DNA of 19,911 bases from CAYVBJ01 sp964415185. Its GTDB lineage: Bacteria > Bacteroidota > Rhodothermia > Balneolales > Balneolaceae. Below, one piece after another: positions 6,806 through 14,636 of the stretch (position 1 is the first letter of the stretch; each line of letters begins with the position of its first letter). Made by a program: the position numbers and the translations under genes. Where the stretch lies: positions 1 through 19,911 of the forward strand of contig CAYPZI010000047.1 in assembly GCA_964415185.1 (NCBI GenBank), given 5' to 3'. The notes under the pieces are model-generated. The model did no database searches. It was not told the origin of the DNA and saw only the letters and a list, made by a program, of their open reading frames with translations.

Positions 6806-7678
6806 CTATTCCGGTTCCTGCCGATGATCCAGCCCCCACATCAGCTTTTTTCTCAGTGTTTCAAAATAATTGTAGCCCGGAAGTTGTACAAAGCTGATGG
6901 TAAAGTCGGTTTTGGTGATATCCACACTGCTGGGCAGTTCGTGATTCAGTAATTTACCATCATAAGAAAAAAGAATGTGCTCAAAATTACTGTCAATTTT
7001 TACCGTAAGTTTTTGATCGGATGGCAGAACAAGCGGCCTTGTTGTGAGCGTATGCGGGCTGATAGGCGTAACAATCATGACCGGGGTATCGGGCTTTACA
7101 ATCGGCCCGCCACTCGATAAGTTATATGCAGTCGATCCGGTAGGAGTAGAGATAATTAACCCGTCGCACCAGTAACGATTGATAAACTGCCCGTTAAATT
7201 CAGCATCGATGGAGATTAATGAGGCAGTATCTTTTTTTGAGAAAAGAAATTCATTAAGAGCATAATACTTTTTACCGCTATCCGTAGTGGCACTAAGCAT
7301 TGAACGGTATTCAATCTGGTAGTCCTTATTCAAAAGGGCCATAACAGCCTTTTCAATGGAATCTTGAGAAATATTGGCCATAAAACCAAGTCTTCCGCAG
7401 TTGATACCGAGCACAGGTTTTCCGGAATCTTTTATCAACTGAGCTGTATAAAGCATGGTTCCGTCACCCCCAATTGAAACAATAACCTCTGCTTTTTTTA
7501 TAGCTTCTTTTTCAGAAGTTGCCGGAAAGAGGCAATCGTGATTGTTTTTTTTCAGGAATTGATACAATTTGGAGGAAAGGTGCACAGTTATGCCGGCTTT
7601 TGACGCCGATCTCAGTAAGAGCTCCAAAGGTTCCTGAACAGCATATTTTTCAGGATTTGCAATAATAGCAATGGTCAT
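6806..7678 (-). CDS. nadK: NAD kinase
   Basis: 290 aa with the start used here. It phosphorylates NAD to NADP in the cytoplasm (the ATP-NAD kinase family may use ATP or polyphosphate). The catalytic GGDGT is at residues 70-74, the NE pair at 142-143 in ALNEFLF, and the nucleotide-binding GLIISTPTGSTAY at 173-185. Length fits the family. An upstream in-frame ATG at 7729 would add 17 residues (AEYRANQGKQ...) that no NAD kinase needs and would overlap the preceding gene by 55 bp. The ATG at 7678 instead overlaps the preceding stop codon as ATGA, a classic translational-coupling junction, so it is preferred. It sits in a minus-strand cluster with ddl and a binding lipoprotein. No defect seen. Confidence 0.96.
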   Translation of the reverse strand: MTIAIIANPEKYAVQEPLELLLRSASKAGITVHLSSKLYQFLKKNNHDCLFPATSEKEAIKKAEVIVSIGGDGTMLYTAQLIKDSGKPVLGINCGRLGFMANISQDSIEKAVMALLNKDYQIEYRSMLSATTDSGKKYYALNEFLFSKKDTASLISIDAEFNGQFINRYWCDGLIISTPTGSTAYNLSSGGPIVKPDTPVMIVTPISPHTLTTRPLVLPSDQKLTVKIDSNFEHILFSYDGKLLNHELPSSVDITKTDFTISFVQLPGYNYFETLRKKLMWGLDHRQEPE

Positions 7679-9198
7679 GATCCTGCCCTTTGCCCCCTGT
7701 TTACCCTGATTGGCTCTGTATTCAGCCACCAGGCTATACCATTGGTGGTGAGGCCATTCACGTAGCGATGGGTAATCATTACATTATCAACGGTATATTC
7801 GAACCATAGCATTTCAGGGCGGTCAATGAGACGGTCGTAATGAAAACGATCCATTTCCTTCGTTAACAATGCTATAAATGAATTGGGAGCCCTGATGTCC
7901 ATCATTTGAAATCGAGAAACAGGTTCCAGTAAATTTTTTGAAAGCTCTACAAGGATTTTCCGGAGGAAAAGATTTGTGCTAAAGGGTGCCAGGTAAGTTT
8001 TTTCAATTTCAAGGGTTTCAACGTTTTCAAAAGTGACGATTCCGCTTGTTGAAAATTCGATGCCATAGATATCAATTTGATCAAATTCAAAATCGCTTTG
8101 AACAATTTTGGAACCTAAGGGATCAAAACTTTTATTGTAACCGGGATTTAAGGCAAAATACCCTTTTCTTTGCCCCGAGTTTGTTACAACATTATAAAGT
8201 GTGCGATAAGCGGGTGAAATTTCCCCCTCTCTGTTTAAGACCTGTTCCAACGTTTCAGGTCCGGGGTCGGGGATAATATCAACTTCACCCTTGGCAAACT
8301 CCTGGAATAGCTTTCCCTCCGTATCATAAGTTTTAATATCAATTCTGTTAAATGCCCTCGTTGATTGCGAACCCCTGTGCTTTTCATTGCGCGTAAGAAT
8401 TATATCTCCGTCATTGTTTATCCGGTTAAGGGTGTAGCGGCCTGTGCCCACAGGGTTTTTTTTCAGGGATGCGGTGTTGGCGCGTGTTGATTCACGAGGA
8501 TAAACCACAGCGTACGGAGACGAAAGTTTATGCAAAAAATCGGAGTCGGTTTGTTTCAGAAAAATGACCACAGTGGTATCATTGGGTGTCTGAATACCGT
8601 TGACTCCCGGCAGCGTTCTTAGCGAGGGATCAAAAACATTTCTCTGTTCTTCAAAATAGAGTTCATATCCTTCTATATTTCCAAACAGTCCGGATGCAAG
8701 GGGAGGCACATCAAGTTGAGCGGTTCTCTGAAAGGAGTGTTTCACATCTGTTGCTACCAGCCGCCGGCCTACACCGGCACTGAATACCTCGTTATCCTGG
8801 AAGAAAATCTCCCTGTCAATGTAAAAAGTATATCTCAGGCTGTCTTCCGAAATTTCATAAGATTTTACCAGGGCGGGTTCAGGTTCTGCATCGCTGTTCA
8901 GGGAAAAAAGGCCTTCATAAATCATAGAAACCGTCCTAAGATCAGCTATGCTATTGGCAAACAGCGGATCCAGATTATTTACGGAATCTGCATATCCGAT
9001 TCTCAGGCTTTGGAATTCCATGGACTGAGCATCCTGATCTTCGGGCGGAGCTTCTTGTCCCTGGCTTTCAGTAGGACGTGATGGCTCATCATCAACAATT
9101 ACTTCTTCGCCACCGGCGCACGAAACAGTGAGAAACAGCATGAAGAGAAAAGAGAAAAAAATCACCGGTCTCAATATAAATAAATCAGTTTGATTCAT
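7675..9198 (-). CDS. Family-5 extracellular solute-binding lipoprotein (orphan)
   Basis: 507 aa. A hydrophobic signal sequence (residues 12-25) ends in VSC27AGG, a lipoprotein-type cysteine, followed by an acidic Pro/Gln/Glu linker to about residue 60. From about 65 it matches the peptide/nickel-type binding-protein fold (SBP_bac_5). Evidence is RIGYADSVNNLDPLFANS, a MIYEGLF segment, EPALVKSYEISEDSLRYTFYI, ATDVKHSFQRT and KKNPVGTGRYTL. It would be anchored in a membrane and bind peptides or a related ligand. After FALNPG (about residue 350) the sequence departs from the usual pattern: I do not see the expected conserved helix with RxA...AIDR. No ABC permease or ATPase gene is near. The gene begins 3 bp after the ddl stop, with a GGAAAG Shine-Dalgarno-like site lying inside the ddl end, and overlaps nadK by 4 bp. 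Confidence 0.8.
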   Translation of the reverse strand: MNQTDLFILRPVIFFSFLFMLFLTVSCAGGEEVIVDDEPSRPTESQGQEAPPEDQDAQSMEFQSLRIGYADSVNNLDPLFANSIADLRTVSMIYEGLFSLNSDAEPEPALVKSYEISEDSLRYTFYIDREIFFQDNEVFSAGVGRRLVATDVKHSFQRTAQLDVPPLASGLFGNIEGYELYFEEQRNVFDPSLRTLPGVNGIQTPNDTTVVIFLKQTDSDFLHKLSSPYAVVYPRESTRANTASLKKNPVGTGRYTLNRINNDGDIILTRNEKHRGSQSTRAFNRIDIKTYDTEGKLFQEFAKGEVDIIPDPGPETLEQVLNREGEISPAYRTLYNVVTNSGQRKGYFALNPGYNKSFDPLGSKIVQSDFEFDQIDIYGIEFSTSGIVTFENVETLEIEKTYLAPFSTNLFLRKILVELSKNLLEPVSRFQMMDIRAPNSFIALLTKEMDRFHYDRLIDRPEMLWFEYTVDNVMITHRYVNGLTTNGIAWWLNTEPIRVNRGQRAGS

Positions 9199-9201
9199 AA
9201 T

Positions 9202-10386
9202 TTACTTTCCTTTTAGGCCTTTAAGCCCTTTAACAGCTTTTTTGTTCAGTAAGTTTGTTTCATAACTCCGGATTCTTCCATTCTTCTGCTTATGACGTTC
9301 AATGGCAATATCAATAAGTTCTTCCAGGAGGTTATTAAATTTTATTTCCGACTTTTCCCACAAGTAGAATGAAAAAGAACCGGGTATTGTATTAATTTCG
9401 TTAAAAAAGAACTCATTTGTGTCACTATTTACTAAAAAATCGAGCCGGGCAACACCGGATGCTCCGAAGATGGAAAATATACGGCAGGCTGTTTTCTGAA
9501 TTTCCTCCCGAAGAGAATCACTGATTTTGGCAGGAATAATCCGTTCGGCAGATGCCATTCCTTTACTGCTATTTTCGTCACTCAGGTACTTATCTTCAAA
9601 TGAGAGGATTTCGGTTTTACCCAAAGGCTGTTCGCAAACGCTCGCACGATTTTGAGTCGCAGTGCCGAGTACCGAACAGTTGACTTCGGTTAGCGGATAT
9701 ACCGCTTTTTCGACCAGCAGACTATTGTCGTACCTGAAGGCCAGCTCAATTGCTTCAATCAGTCTTACCCGGTCAGATGCAACGGTTACGCCGATGCTGC
9801 TTCCAAGATGTACCGGTTTTACAACAGCGGGATAAGCAAATGCTTCGATTTGTTTGATGATTTCATCTTTATGATCGATCCAGTTCGGTTCATCAAAATG
9901 AACGTCTTTTACCACCGGAATCCCTGCTTCACGAGCCACTTTTTTGGCTATCACCTTATTCATCCCTAATGCCGATGCAAGGACTCCACTGCCTGTGTAA
10001 GGTATGTTAAATACCTCACAGGTTCCCTGGAAAGAACCGTTTTCACCGTCAGAACCATGAAATGCCGTCAATACCGCATACACGGGGAATTCCACCGGTT
10101 TTGAAAACCATGATTTTTTAAGTTCGTGGAGTACAGGCTGGCCCAGGCTGTTTTTTGTAAATGTACAAGGAATACCATTTTTTTCAACCTTGTCCAGGTT
10201 TTCATAGTTTTTCAGATCTAACAGGTAGTCGCCGGTATACCAGCGTCCTGATTTGGAAATATACAGTGGCCGGAGTTCATAGGAAGATTCTTTGAGAGCT
10301 GCCATAGCCTGCATAGCGGTCAGTACTGATACTTCATGTTCCGGTGATACTCCCCCGAATGCTGTCAGCAAAACAGGTTTATGCAT
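9202..10386 (-). CDS. ddl: D-alanine--D-alanine ligase
   Basis: 394 aa ATP-grasp enzyme that joins two D-Ala for peptidoglycan precursor synthesis in the cytoplasm. Visible motifs are GGVSPEHEVS (11-20, E16 binding the first D-Ala), HGSDGENGSFQG (110-121), KPVHLGSSIG (190-199) and the omega-loop FEDKYLSDE with K266-Y267. The metal-binding FNEINTIPGS (328-337) is also present. The K-Y pair in the loop is that of D-Ala-D-Ala ligases, unlike the vancomycin-resistance D-Ala-D-Lac enzymes, so D-Ala-D-Ala product is expected. It is longer than E. coli DdlB, in line with the longer Ddl subgroup. The C-terminus is a basic tail (VKGLKGLKGK) built from near-9-bp repeats. The following gene starts 3 bp after its stop; a 69-bp gap separates it from the upstream gene. 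Confidence 0.96.
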   Translation of the reverse strand: MHKPVLLTAFGGVSPEHEVSVLTAMQAMAALKESSYELRPLYISKSGRWYTGDYLLDLKNYENLDKVEKNGIPCTFTKNSLGQPVLHELKKSWFSKPVEFPVYAVLTAFHGSDGENGSFQGTCEVFNIPYTGSGVLASALGMNKVIAKKVAREAGIPVVKDVHFDEPNWIDHKDEIIKQIEAFAYPAVVKPVHLGSSIGVTVASDRVRLIEAIELAFRYDNSLLVEKAVYPLTEVNCSVLGTATQNRASVCEQPLGKTEILSFEDKYLSDENSSKGMASAERIIPAKISDSLREEIQKTACRIFSIFGASGVARLDFLVNSDTNEFFFNEINTIPGSFSFYLWEKSEIKFNNLLEELIDIAIERHKQKNGRIRSYETNLLNKKAVKGLKGLKGK

Positions 10387-10455
10387 TGGATTATATATTC
10401 AGTGTTTTAATATTTGTTTAGGCCAATGAAATGTACAAACAATTTCAGAATCTGT

Positions 10456-11763
10456 TTACGACTGAATTACTATAAATTTTTTTCCAAGTGGTGTGATGCG
10501 TAGCTGATCGGGAAAGGTAATTGGAAACTCTTTTTTATCCCTGAATATTTTCCGGGTTTCAATCAGGCCAAACCGTTCGAGTGCAAAAAGCACATCTTCA
10601 TAAAAAAGCTCAAAACTGTCGGCATCCTCTATCTCTTCGTAAATCATATCAAGCTCCACTTTTACAGAAAAGAGCAGGGCTTCTTCGGCAAAATCTTCTA
10701 ACGGGATCCAATCTTGTGCTAATGTAACCAGTCTGTGTAAAATGAAAGGAACCGAATATTGCAGCATTGGCAAGTCCAGGGTGGTGCCGAAAAAACCGGG
10801 ATTCATTTCATCGAAATAGGTTGAAAATAACAGTTGATATAATTTGCCTGCATTTTTTTCCTCTATCAGCCATCCCATTTCTTTATTCAGGATGTATTTT
10901 TTCCCGGATTCAATTGACAAGCCTGCTACGTCAAGCAGCAGCCTGAGCCCAAACAATTCCCATACTTCGGCCTCATCAATATGTTGGCGGGTTTTTATCA
11001 GTTCTTCAACATAAGGTTCCTGCCATCTCATTTCCTTGAGCAGCTTTTTTACGATACGTCTCTTTATATAACCGGTTCGGGTTAGCGGGAATTCTTCATG
11101 TTCCTGAAGCAGAAGGAGGAACCGCCTGGCATTATAGAAATAATTACTCTCTTCCAGCATGGTGAGGAAAAGGTTGTCGTTCAGATTAAGCAGTGAACCG
11201 GAATCCGTCCAGTCACTTTCAAGCATCTCTTTTATTTGGACGGAAGTGGGACCGCCAAGTTTTTCACTGTCAGGATCATATGGGCTTACATAGTATTCGA
11301 ACTCATCCACCAGGTTGAATTCGTCTTCAAATTCCGGGAATAATTCACCCTCGTCATCATCGAAAAGATCTTCAGCCGTAACATCTGATAAATACATGTT
11401 CAAAAATTTTTCTTTTTCTTCATCGGGCATATGGCTGTGATCCCACGGGGTGTACTCGAAATTTACGATAGCCCCTTTGTCACCGCATTTGGAGCAGGTC
11501 CACCGAATCTGCTTGGGAACGTCTAACTGCGTTACCTCTACATTGCCTTCGCATAATTCACCGTCTTCCATCTCGCGCGGGCAGTAAAAGTCTGCGTTGA
11601 TTTTGTTGCCCGGAGGTATTGAAGTTGCAAGCTGGATGTAATTACAATACATTTCATATTCACTGAACTCATCCTCCGGCATCATCATAAACTCGCTACC
11701 GGTCGGATTCGGAAACTCCGAAAAGTCAATAACTTGTAACTCTCTGTTCTTTTCTTTCTTCAT
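10456..11763 (-). CDS. Hypothetical zinc-ribbon protein, 435 aa
   Basis: I do not recognise the family. The protein is soluble, strongly acidic in its first half, and without signal peptide. Residues 59-101 carry two cysteine pairs, C61/C71 and C90-xx-C93 (TCSKCG), that look like a zinc ribbon. An acidic low-complexity linker follows (about 130-155, DDDEGELFPEFEDEF). The C-terminal two thirds is helix-rich (FYNARRFLLLLQEHEEFPLTRTGYIKRRIVKKLLKE). It ends in what resembles a winged-helix segment (FYEDVLFALERFGLIETRK, then LRITPLGKKFI). The layout 'LTRTGYIKRRIVKKLL' recalls accessory domains in SEC-C/pRiA4b-type proteins, but that is only an impression. It heads the minus-strand cluster and shares a divergent control region with the sugar operon. 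Confidence 0.75.
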   Translation of the reverse strand: MKKEKNRELQVIDFSEFPNPTGSEFMMMPEDEFSEYEMYCNYIQLATSIPPGNKINADFYCPREMEDGELCEGNVEVTQLDVPKQIRWTCSKCGDKGAIVNFEYTPWDHSHMPDEEKEKFLNMYLSDVTAEDLFDDDEGELFPEFEDEFNLVDEFEYYVSPYDPDSEKLGGPTSVQIKEMLESDWTDSGSLLNLNDNLFLTMLEESNYFYNARRFLLLLQEHEEFPLTRTGYIKRRIVKKLLKEMRWQEPYVEELIKTRQHIDEAEVWELFGLRLLLDVAGLSIESGKKYILNKEMGWLIEEKNAGKLYQLLFSTYFDEMNPGFFGTTLDLPMLQYSVPFILHRLVTLAQDWIPLEDFAEEALLFSVKVELDMIYEEIEDADSFELFYEDVLFALERFGLIETRKIFRDKKEFPITFPDQLRITPLGKKFIVIQS

Positions 11764-11947
11764 AATCTCAGACAGTTTTGAAGGGTTACGGTAATGTACA
11801 AATTGAAGTACTGAAATGACAACAGGTCAATAACAGAAATTTTTTCTTGTAATCTTTAAAAATATGATACAAATTCAATGTTTGTTCGATGTTTACCAGT
11901 ATATATTGAATTATTAACTGGTCAGGAATAACTTGATATACCAAGGA

Positions 11948-11964
11948 CAGTCATCCGATGACTG
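11948..11964. promoter_or_regulatory. Palindromic operator, copy 1
   Basis: CAGTCAT-CCG-ATGACTG: 7-bp perfect arms around CCG. Its 15-bp core AGTCATCCGATGACT recurs exactly at 11999-12013. Two identical copies in one short control region are strong evidence of a transcription-factor site. Symmetric GTCAT/ATGAC half-sites would suit a FadR-type GntR regulator; the family is a guess. Confidence 0.75.
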
Positions 11965-11972
11965 ATGTTGAA

Positions 11973-11985
11973 ATTCAATTTGAAT
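11973..11985. promoter_or_regulatory. Second type of palindrome between the two operators
   Basis: ATTCAA-T-TTGAAT is a perfect 6-1-6 inverted repeat centred at 11979, near the midpoint between the two 15-bp operators. It could be a separate regulator site, or an A/T-rich chance palindrome. Confidence 0.35.
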
Positions 11986-11998
11986 CAATGATATAACA

Positions 11999-12013
11999 AG
12001 TCATCCGATGACT
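11999..12013. promoter_or_regulatory. Palindromic operator, copy 2
   Basis: AGTCATCCGATGACT, identical to the core of copy 1 and centred 50 bp from it (about five helical turns). It lies 66 bp before the symporter ATG. This spacing would let two bound dimers sit on the same face of the DNA. Confidence 0.75.
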
Positions 12014-12079
12014 ATTGCGGCAACAATAACCAGGCGCCCTGACAGGCAGCCTTTTATTTAAAATAACTGACTAATTAAT

Positions 12080-13663
12080 ATGGTTGATTTTCAGGTTCAT
12101 CCAATCGATTGGATTGTAATTATCACTTATATAATTGCTGCCCTCATTCTCGGTTTTTATGTAGGTCGAAAAACAGAAGATTCGGAAGGCTATTTTTTGG
12201 CCGGCCGGAAGCTGGTTTGGCCGCTGGTCGGGTTTTCGCTATATGCTTCGAATATGTCGGGCAGTTCATTTGTGGGATTGGCCGGTGAAGGGTACGCCCG
12301 TGGCATAGCCGTTTTTAATTACGAGTGGGCGGCAACTGTAATTCTCATCTTTTTCGTCTTCTTTATCCTTCCGTTTTATCTGAAGTCGAAGGTTTATACC
12401 ATGCCTGAGTTTCTGCAGACCCGGTTTGACAGGCGGTCGAGGGTGATGTTTTCAGGTTTTACACTTTTTGCCAATCTCTTTATTGATGCTGCTGCCGGTC
12501 TTTTTGCCGGAGGCATCGTAATGCAAATGCTCTACCCGGAAGTGCCGATTTGGGTTCCAATTGCCATTTTGGGAGTTCTTGCGGGTATCTACACTATTTT
12601 CGGCGGCCTTTCAGCCGTGGTTATCACAGATACTGTTCAGGCAGTAATTTTGATTCTCGGTTCTATCGTAATTGCAATTCTCGCTTTCGGTGAAATAGAG
12701 AGCTGGTCGCAGCTTGTGGAAGCAGCTCCCGAAAACGGACTCAACCTGGTTCTGCCGGCCGATGACCCCTTTCTGCCCTGGCCCGGCCTTTTTACCGGCG
12801 TATTTATTATCGGCTTCTACTTTTGGGCAACCAATCAGTTTATCGTTCAGCGCACTCTTGGAGCAAAGGATTTAAATCACGGCAGATGGGGTGCCCTTTT
12901 TGCCGGATTATTGAAATTACCCGTCCTCTTTTTAATGGTGCTGCCCGGAACTATCGGTATAATTTTATACCCGGACCTCGCCCGGCCTGACCTTGTATTC
13001 CCGACCCTTACATTCGATCTTCTTCCGATCGGTATGAGAGGATTTATCCTGGCTGCCATGATAGCTGCGATAATGTCGAGCATCGATTCAACCCTCAATT
13101 CGGCATCGACACTGGTAACGATGGACTTTGTGCGCCACTATAAACCCGATATCTCCCAAAAGAGCCTGGTAAACATCGGGCGGTTTGTCACATTTCTGTT
13201 TATGATAATTGCTGTGGCATGGGCACCGCAAATCATAAAATTCGAAACATTATGGCAGTATCTGCAATCGGTACTGGCTTATATCACACCGCCGATTGTC
13301 ATCTGTTTTATATTTGGAATTTTCTGGAAGAGGGCAAACCGGCATGGAGCCTTTTTAACCCTGGCGGTGGGAATACCTCTTGGTATTATCGGCTTTTTTG
13401 CCAATGAAATTTTCGGGTTGATGGACATTCATTTTCTCTATGCCAGTTTCGTACTTTTTATTCTGAATGGTGTGATTATGACACTGACCAGCCTGAATTC
13501 CGAAGCGCCTGACCCCGAGGTGGTGGCGCAGTACACCTGGAATAAAAAAGTATATAAACTTGAAACGGAAGAGTTGAAAGGACTGCCATGGTATAAAAAT
13601 TACAGGGTGCAGTCACTTATCCTCCTGGTTCTGACAGCTTGCCTTGTGGGGTATTTCTGGTAG
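12080..13663 (+). CDS. SSS-family sodium/sugar symporter (SGLT-like)
   Basis: 527 aa inner-membrane protein that imports a solute, here probably a sugar, driven by sodium. The sequence shows about 14 hydrophobic segments. The family signature around GGLSAVVITDTVQAVILILGS is at about residues 175-195. ATNQFIVQRTLGAKD begins at 250, with N252 at the position of a sugar-contacting Asn in the SGLT subfamily. The Ser/Thr-rich SSIDSTLNSASTLVTMDF forms the expected second sodium site. These point to the SGLT sugar branch rather than proline or pantothenate carriers. It is first in the operon and lies just downstream of the twin palindromes. A 73-bp A/T-rich gap follows before the kinase gene, which could carry a secondary promoter. 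The exact substrate cannot be read from sequence; sucrose, trehalose, glucose or fructose would fit the neighbours. Confidence 0.9.
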   Translation: MVDFQVHPIDWIVIITYIIAALILGFYVGRKTEDSEGYFLAGRKLVWPLVGFSLYASNMSGSSFVGLAGEGYARGIAVFNYEWAATVILIFFVFFILPFYLKSKVYTMPEFLQTRFDRRSRVMFSGFTLFANLFIDAAAGLFAGGIVMQMLYPEVPIWVPIAILGVLAGIYTIFGGLSAVVITDTVQAVILILGSIVIAILAFGEIESWSQLVEAAPENGLNLVLPADDPFLPWPGLFTGVFIIGFYFWATNQFIVQRTLGAKDLNHGRWGALFAGLLKLPVLFLMVLPGTIGIILYPDLARPDLVFPTLTFDLLPIGMRGFILAAMIAAIMSSIDSTLNSASTLVTMDFVRHYKPDISQKSLVNIGRFVTFLFMIIAVAWAPQIIKFETLWQYLQSVLAYITPPIVICFIFGIFWKRANRHGAFLTLAVGIPLGIIGFFANEIFGLMDIHFLYASFVLFILNGVIMTLTSLNSEAPDPEVVAQYTWNKKVYKLETEELKGLPWYKNYRVQSLILLVLTACLVGYFW

Positions 13664-13736
13664 AGTTATAATTTTGAAATTTTAATTAATTCTGAGTTCA
13701 AGTAATAACTATTTATAAACATTCATATCAAAATTA

Positions 13737-14627
13737 ATGACAAAGAAAAAAATATCTTGTATCGGCGAGATACTGTGGGATTTGTTTCCCGATAAAAAAC
13801 GCCCGGGTGGTGCCCCGGCAAATGTTGCTTATCACGCTTCGCTGCTTGGGGTCGACAGTACTCTCGTGAGTAAAGTCGGCGATGATTCGGAGGGAGCAGA
13901 GCTTATGCATTACCTGCATCACAAGGGTGTGAATACAGGGTACATCCAGGTCGATCACCATCATGAAACCGGCAGGGTTGAAGTAATGCTTGATGATGAA
14001 AATAACCCATCATATACAATACTGGAACCGGCAGCCTGGGATTTTATTGAGAAAACCAGGTCGCTCGAAGTACTTGCCCGTGAGACAGACGCGGTGGTTT
14101 TTGGCACACTCGCCCAGCGAAATCCGGTTTCGGCCGAAACAATACGATGGTTTCTTGATAAGGCCAATCCCGCTGCACTCAGGCTGCTGGATGTAAACTT
14201 TCGCCCTCCGTTTGTTTCAAAGGAAACCATCAGGGAATCCCTGATGAGGGCTGATGTGGTCAAACTTAACCGGGAAGAGCTTGAATCGATGAAAGATTTG
14301 CTGAAAGTCTCTGACGTGACAGACTACCTGCTTGAGTCGTTCCGGCTGCGTGGAATATGTGTAACAAAAGGCATGGATGGCAGTGAGTGGATCTCGATTG
14401 AAGAGCACTTTAGCCAGGATATTTTTAAAAGTGAATCTGAAAAAGGTGATCCGGTTGGCCTTGGTGATGGTTTTACGGCTGTTCTTGCTGTTGAATTGAG
14501 CCGTTCAGGTGATGCTAAAATTGCGCTGGAAAGAGCAAGCCGCTATACTGCCTTGTTAGCCGGAAAAAAAGGGGGCATGCCACATATCACTCAGAAAGAA
14601 TTCAATCACATCTTCAAAAAGCATTAG
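13737..14627 (+). CDS. PfkB-family carbohydrate kinase, probable fructokinase
   Basis: 296 aa cytoplasmic kinase of the ribokinase/PfkB family. The N-terminal signature GGAPANVAYH starts at residue 24, with the substrate-binding acidic residue D15 upstream in EILWDLFPD. The C-terminal signature is GDPVGLGDGF (237-246) with the catalytic base D244. The usual sequence is DTxGAGD; here P-V and L replace T-x and A, a mild variant that keeps the Gly-Gly-Asp frame. A fructose or other ketose/hexose substrate is likely. The neighbouring amylosucrase-family enzyme releases fructose from sucrose, which makes fructokinase the best call. The next gene starts 9 bp after its stop, so the two are co-transcribed. 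No Shine-Dalgarno is visible. Ribokinase or 2-keto-3-deoxygluconate kinase are alternatives that sequence alone does not exclude. Confidence 0.88.
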   Translation: MTKKKISCIGEILWDLFPDKKRPGGAPANVAYHASLLGVDSTLVSKVGDDSEGAELMHYLHHKGVNTGYIQVDHHHETGRVEVMLDDENNPSYTILEPAAWDFIEKTRSLEVLARETDAVVFGTLAQRNPVSAETIRWFLDKANPAALRLLDVNFRPPFVSKETIRESLMRADVVKLNREELESMKDLLKVSDVTDYLLESFRLRGICVTKGMDGSEWISIEEHFSQDIFKSESEKGDPVGLGDGFTAVLAVELSRSGDAKIALERASRYTALLAGKKGGMPHITQKEFNHIFKKH

Positions 14628-14636
14628 TTGTTTTTT

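Larger units (their letters stand above)
11764..12079. promoter_or_regulatory. Divergent control region for the zinc-ribbon gene and the sugar operon
   Basis: A 316-bp A/T-rich interval with no gene, between the start codons at 11763 (-) and 12080 (+). It holds two copies of a 15-bp palindrome (11949-11963 and 11999-12013), a different 6-1-6 palindrome between them, and a TGATATA motif before each copy (11934-11940, 11989-11995). A possible plus-strand promoter starts with TTTG at 11881 and has an A/T-rich ATATATTG about 20 nt on, but the fit is loose. Confidence 0.6.

Noticed and set aside
7679..7729. Longer N-terminus for NAD kinase from the ATG at 7729
   Set aside because: It would overlap the preceding gene by 55 bp and add a non-family extension; the ATG at 7678 forms an ATGA junction.
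9202..10386. Vancomycin-resistance type D-Ala-D-Lac ligase
   Set aside because: The omega loop keeps the K-Y pair (266-267) of D-Ala-D-Ala ligases and there are no vanH/vanX-like neighbours.
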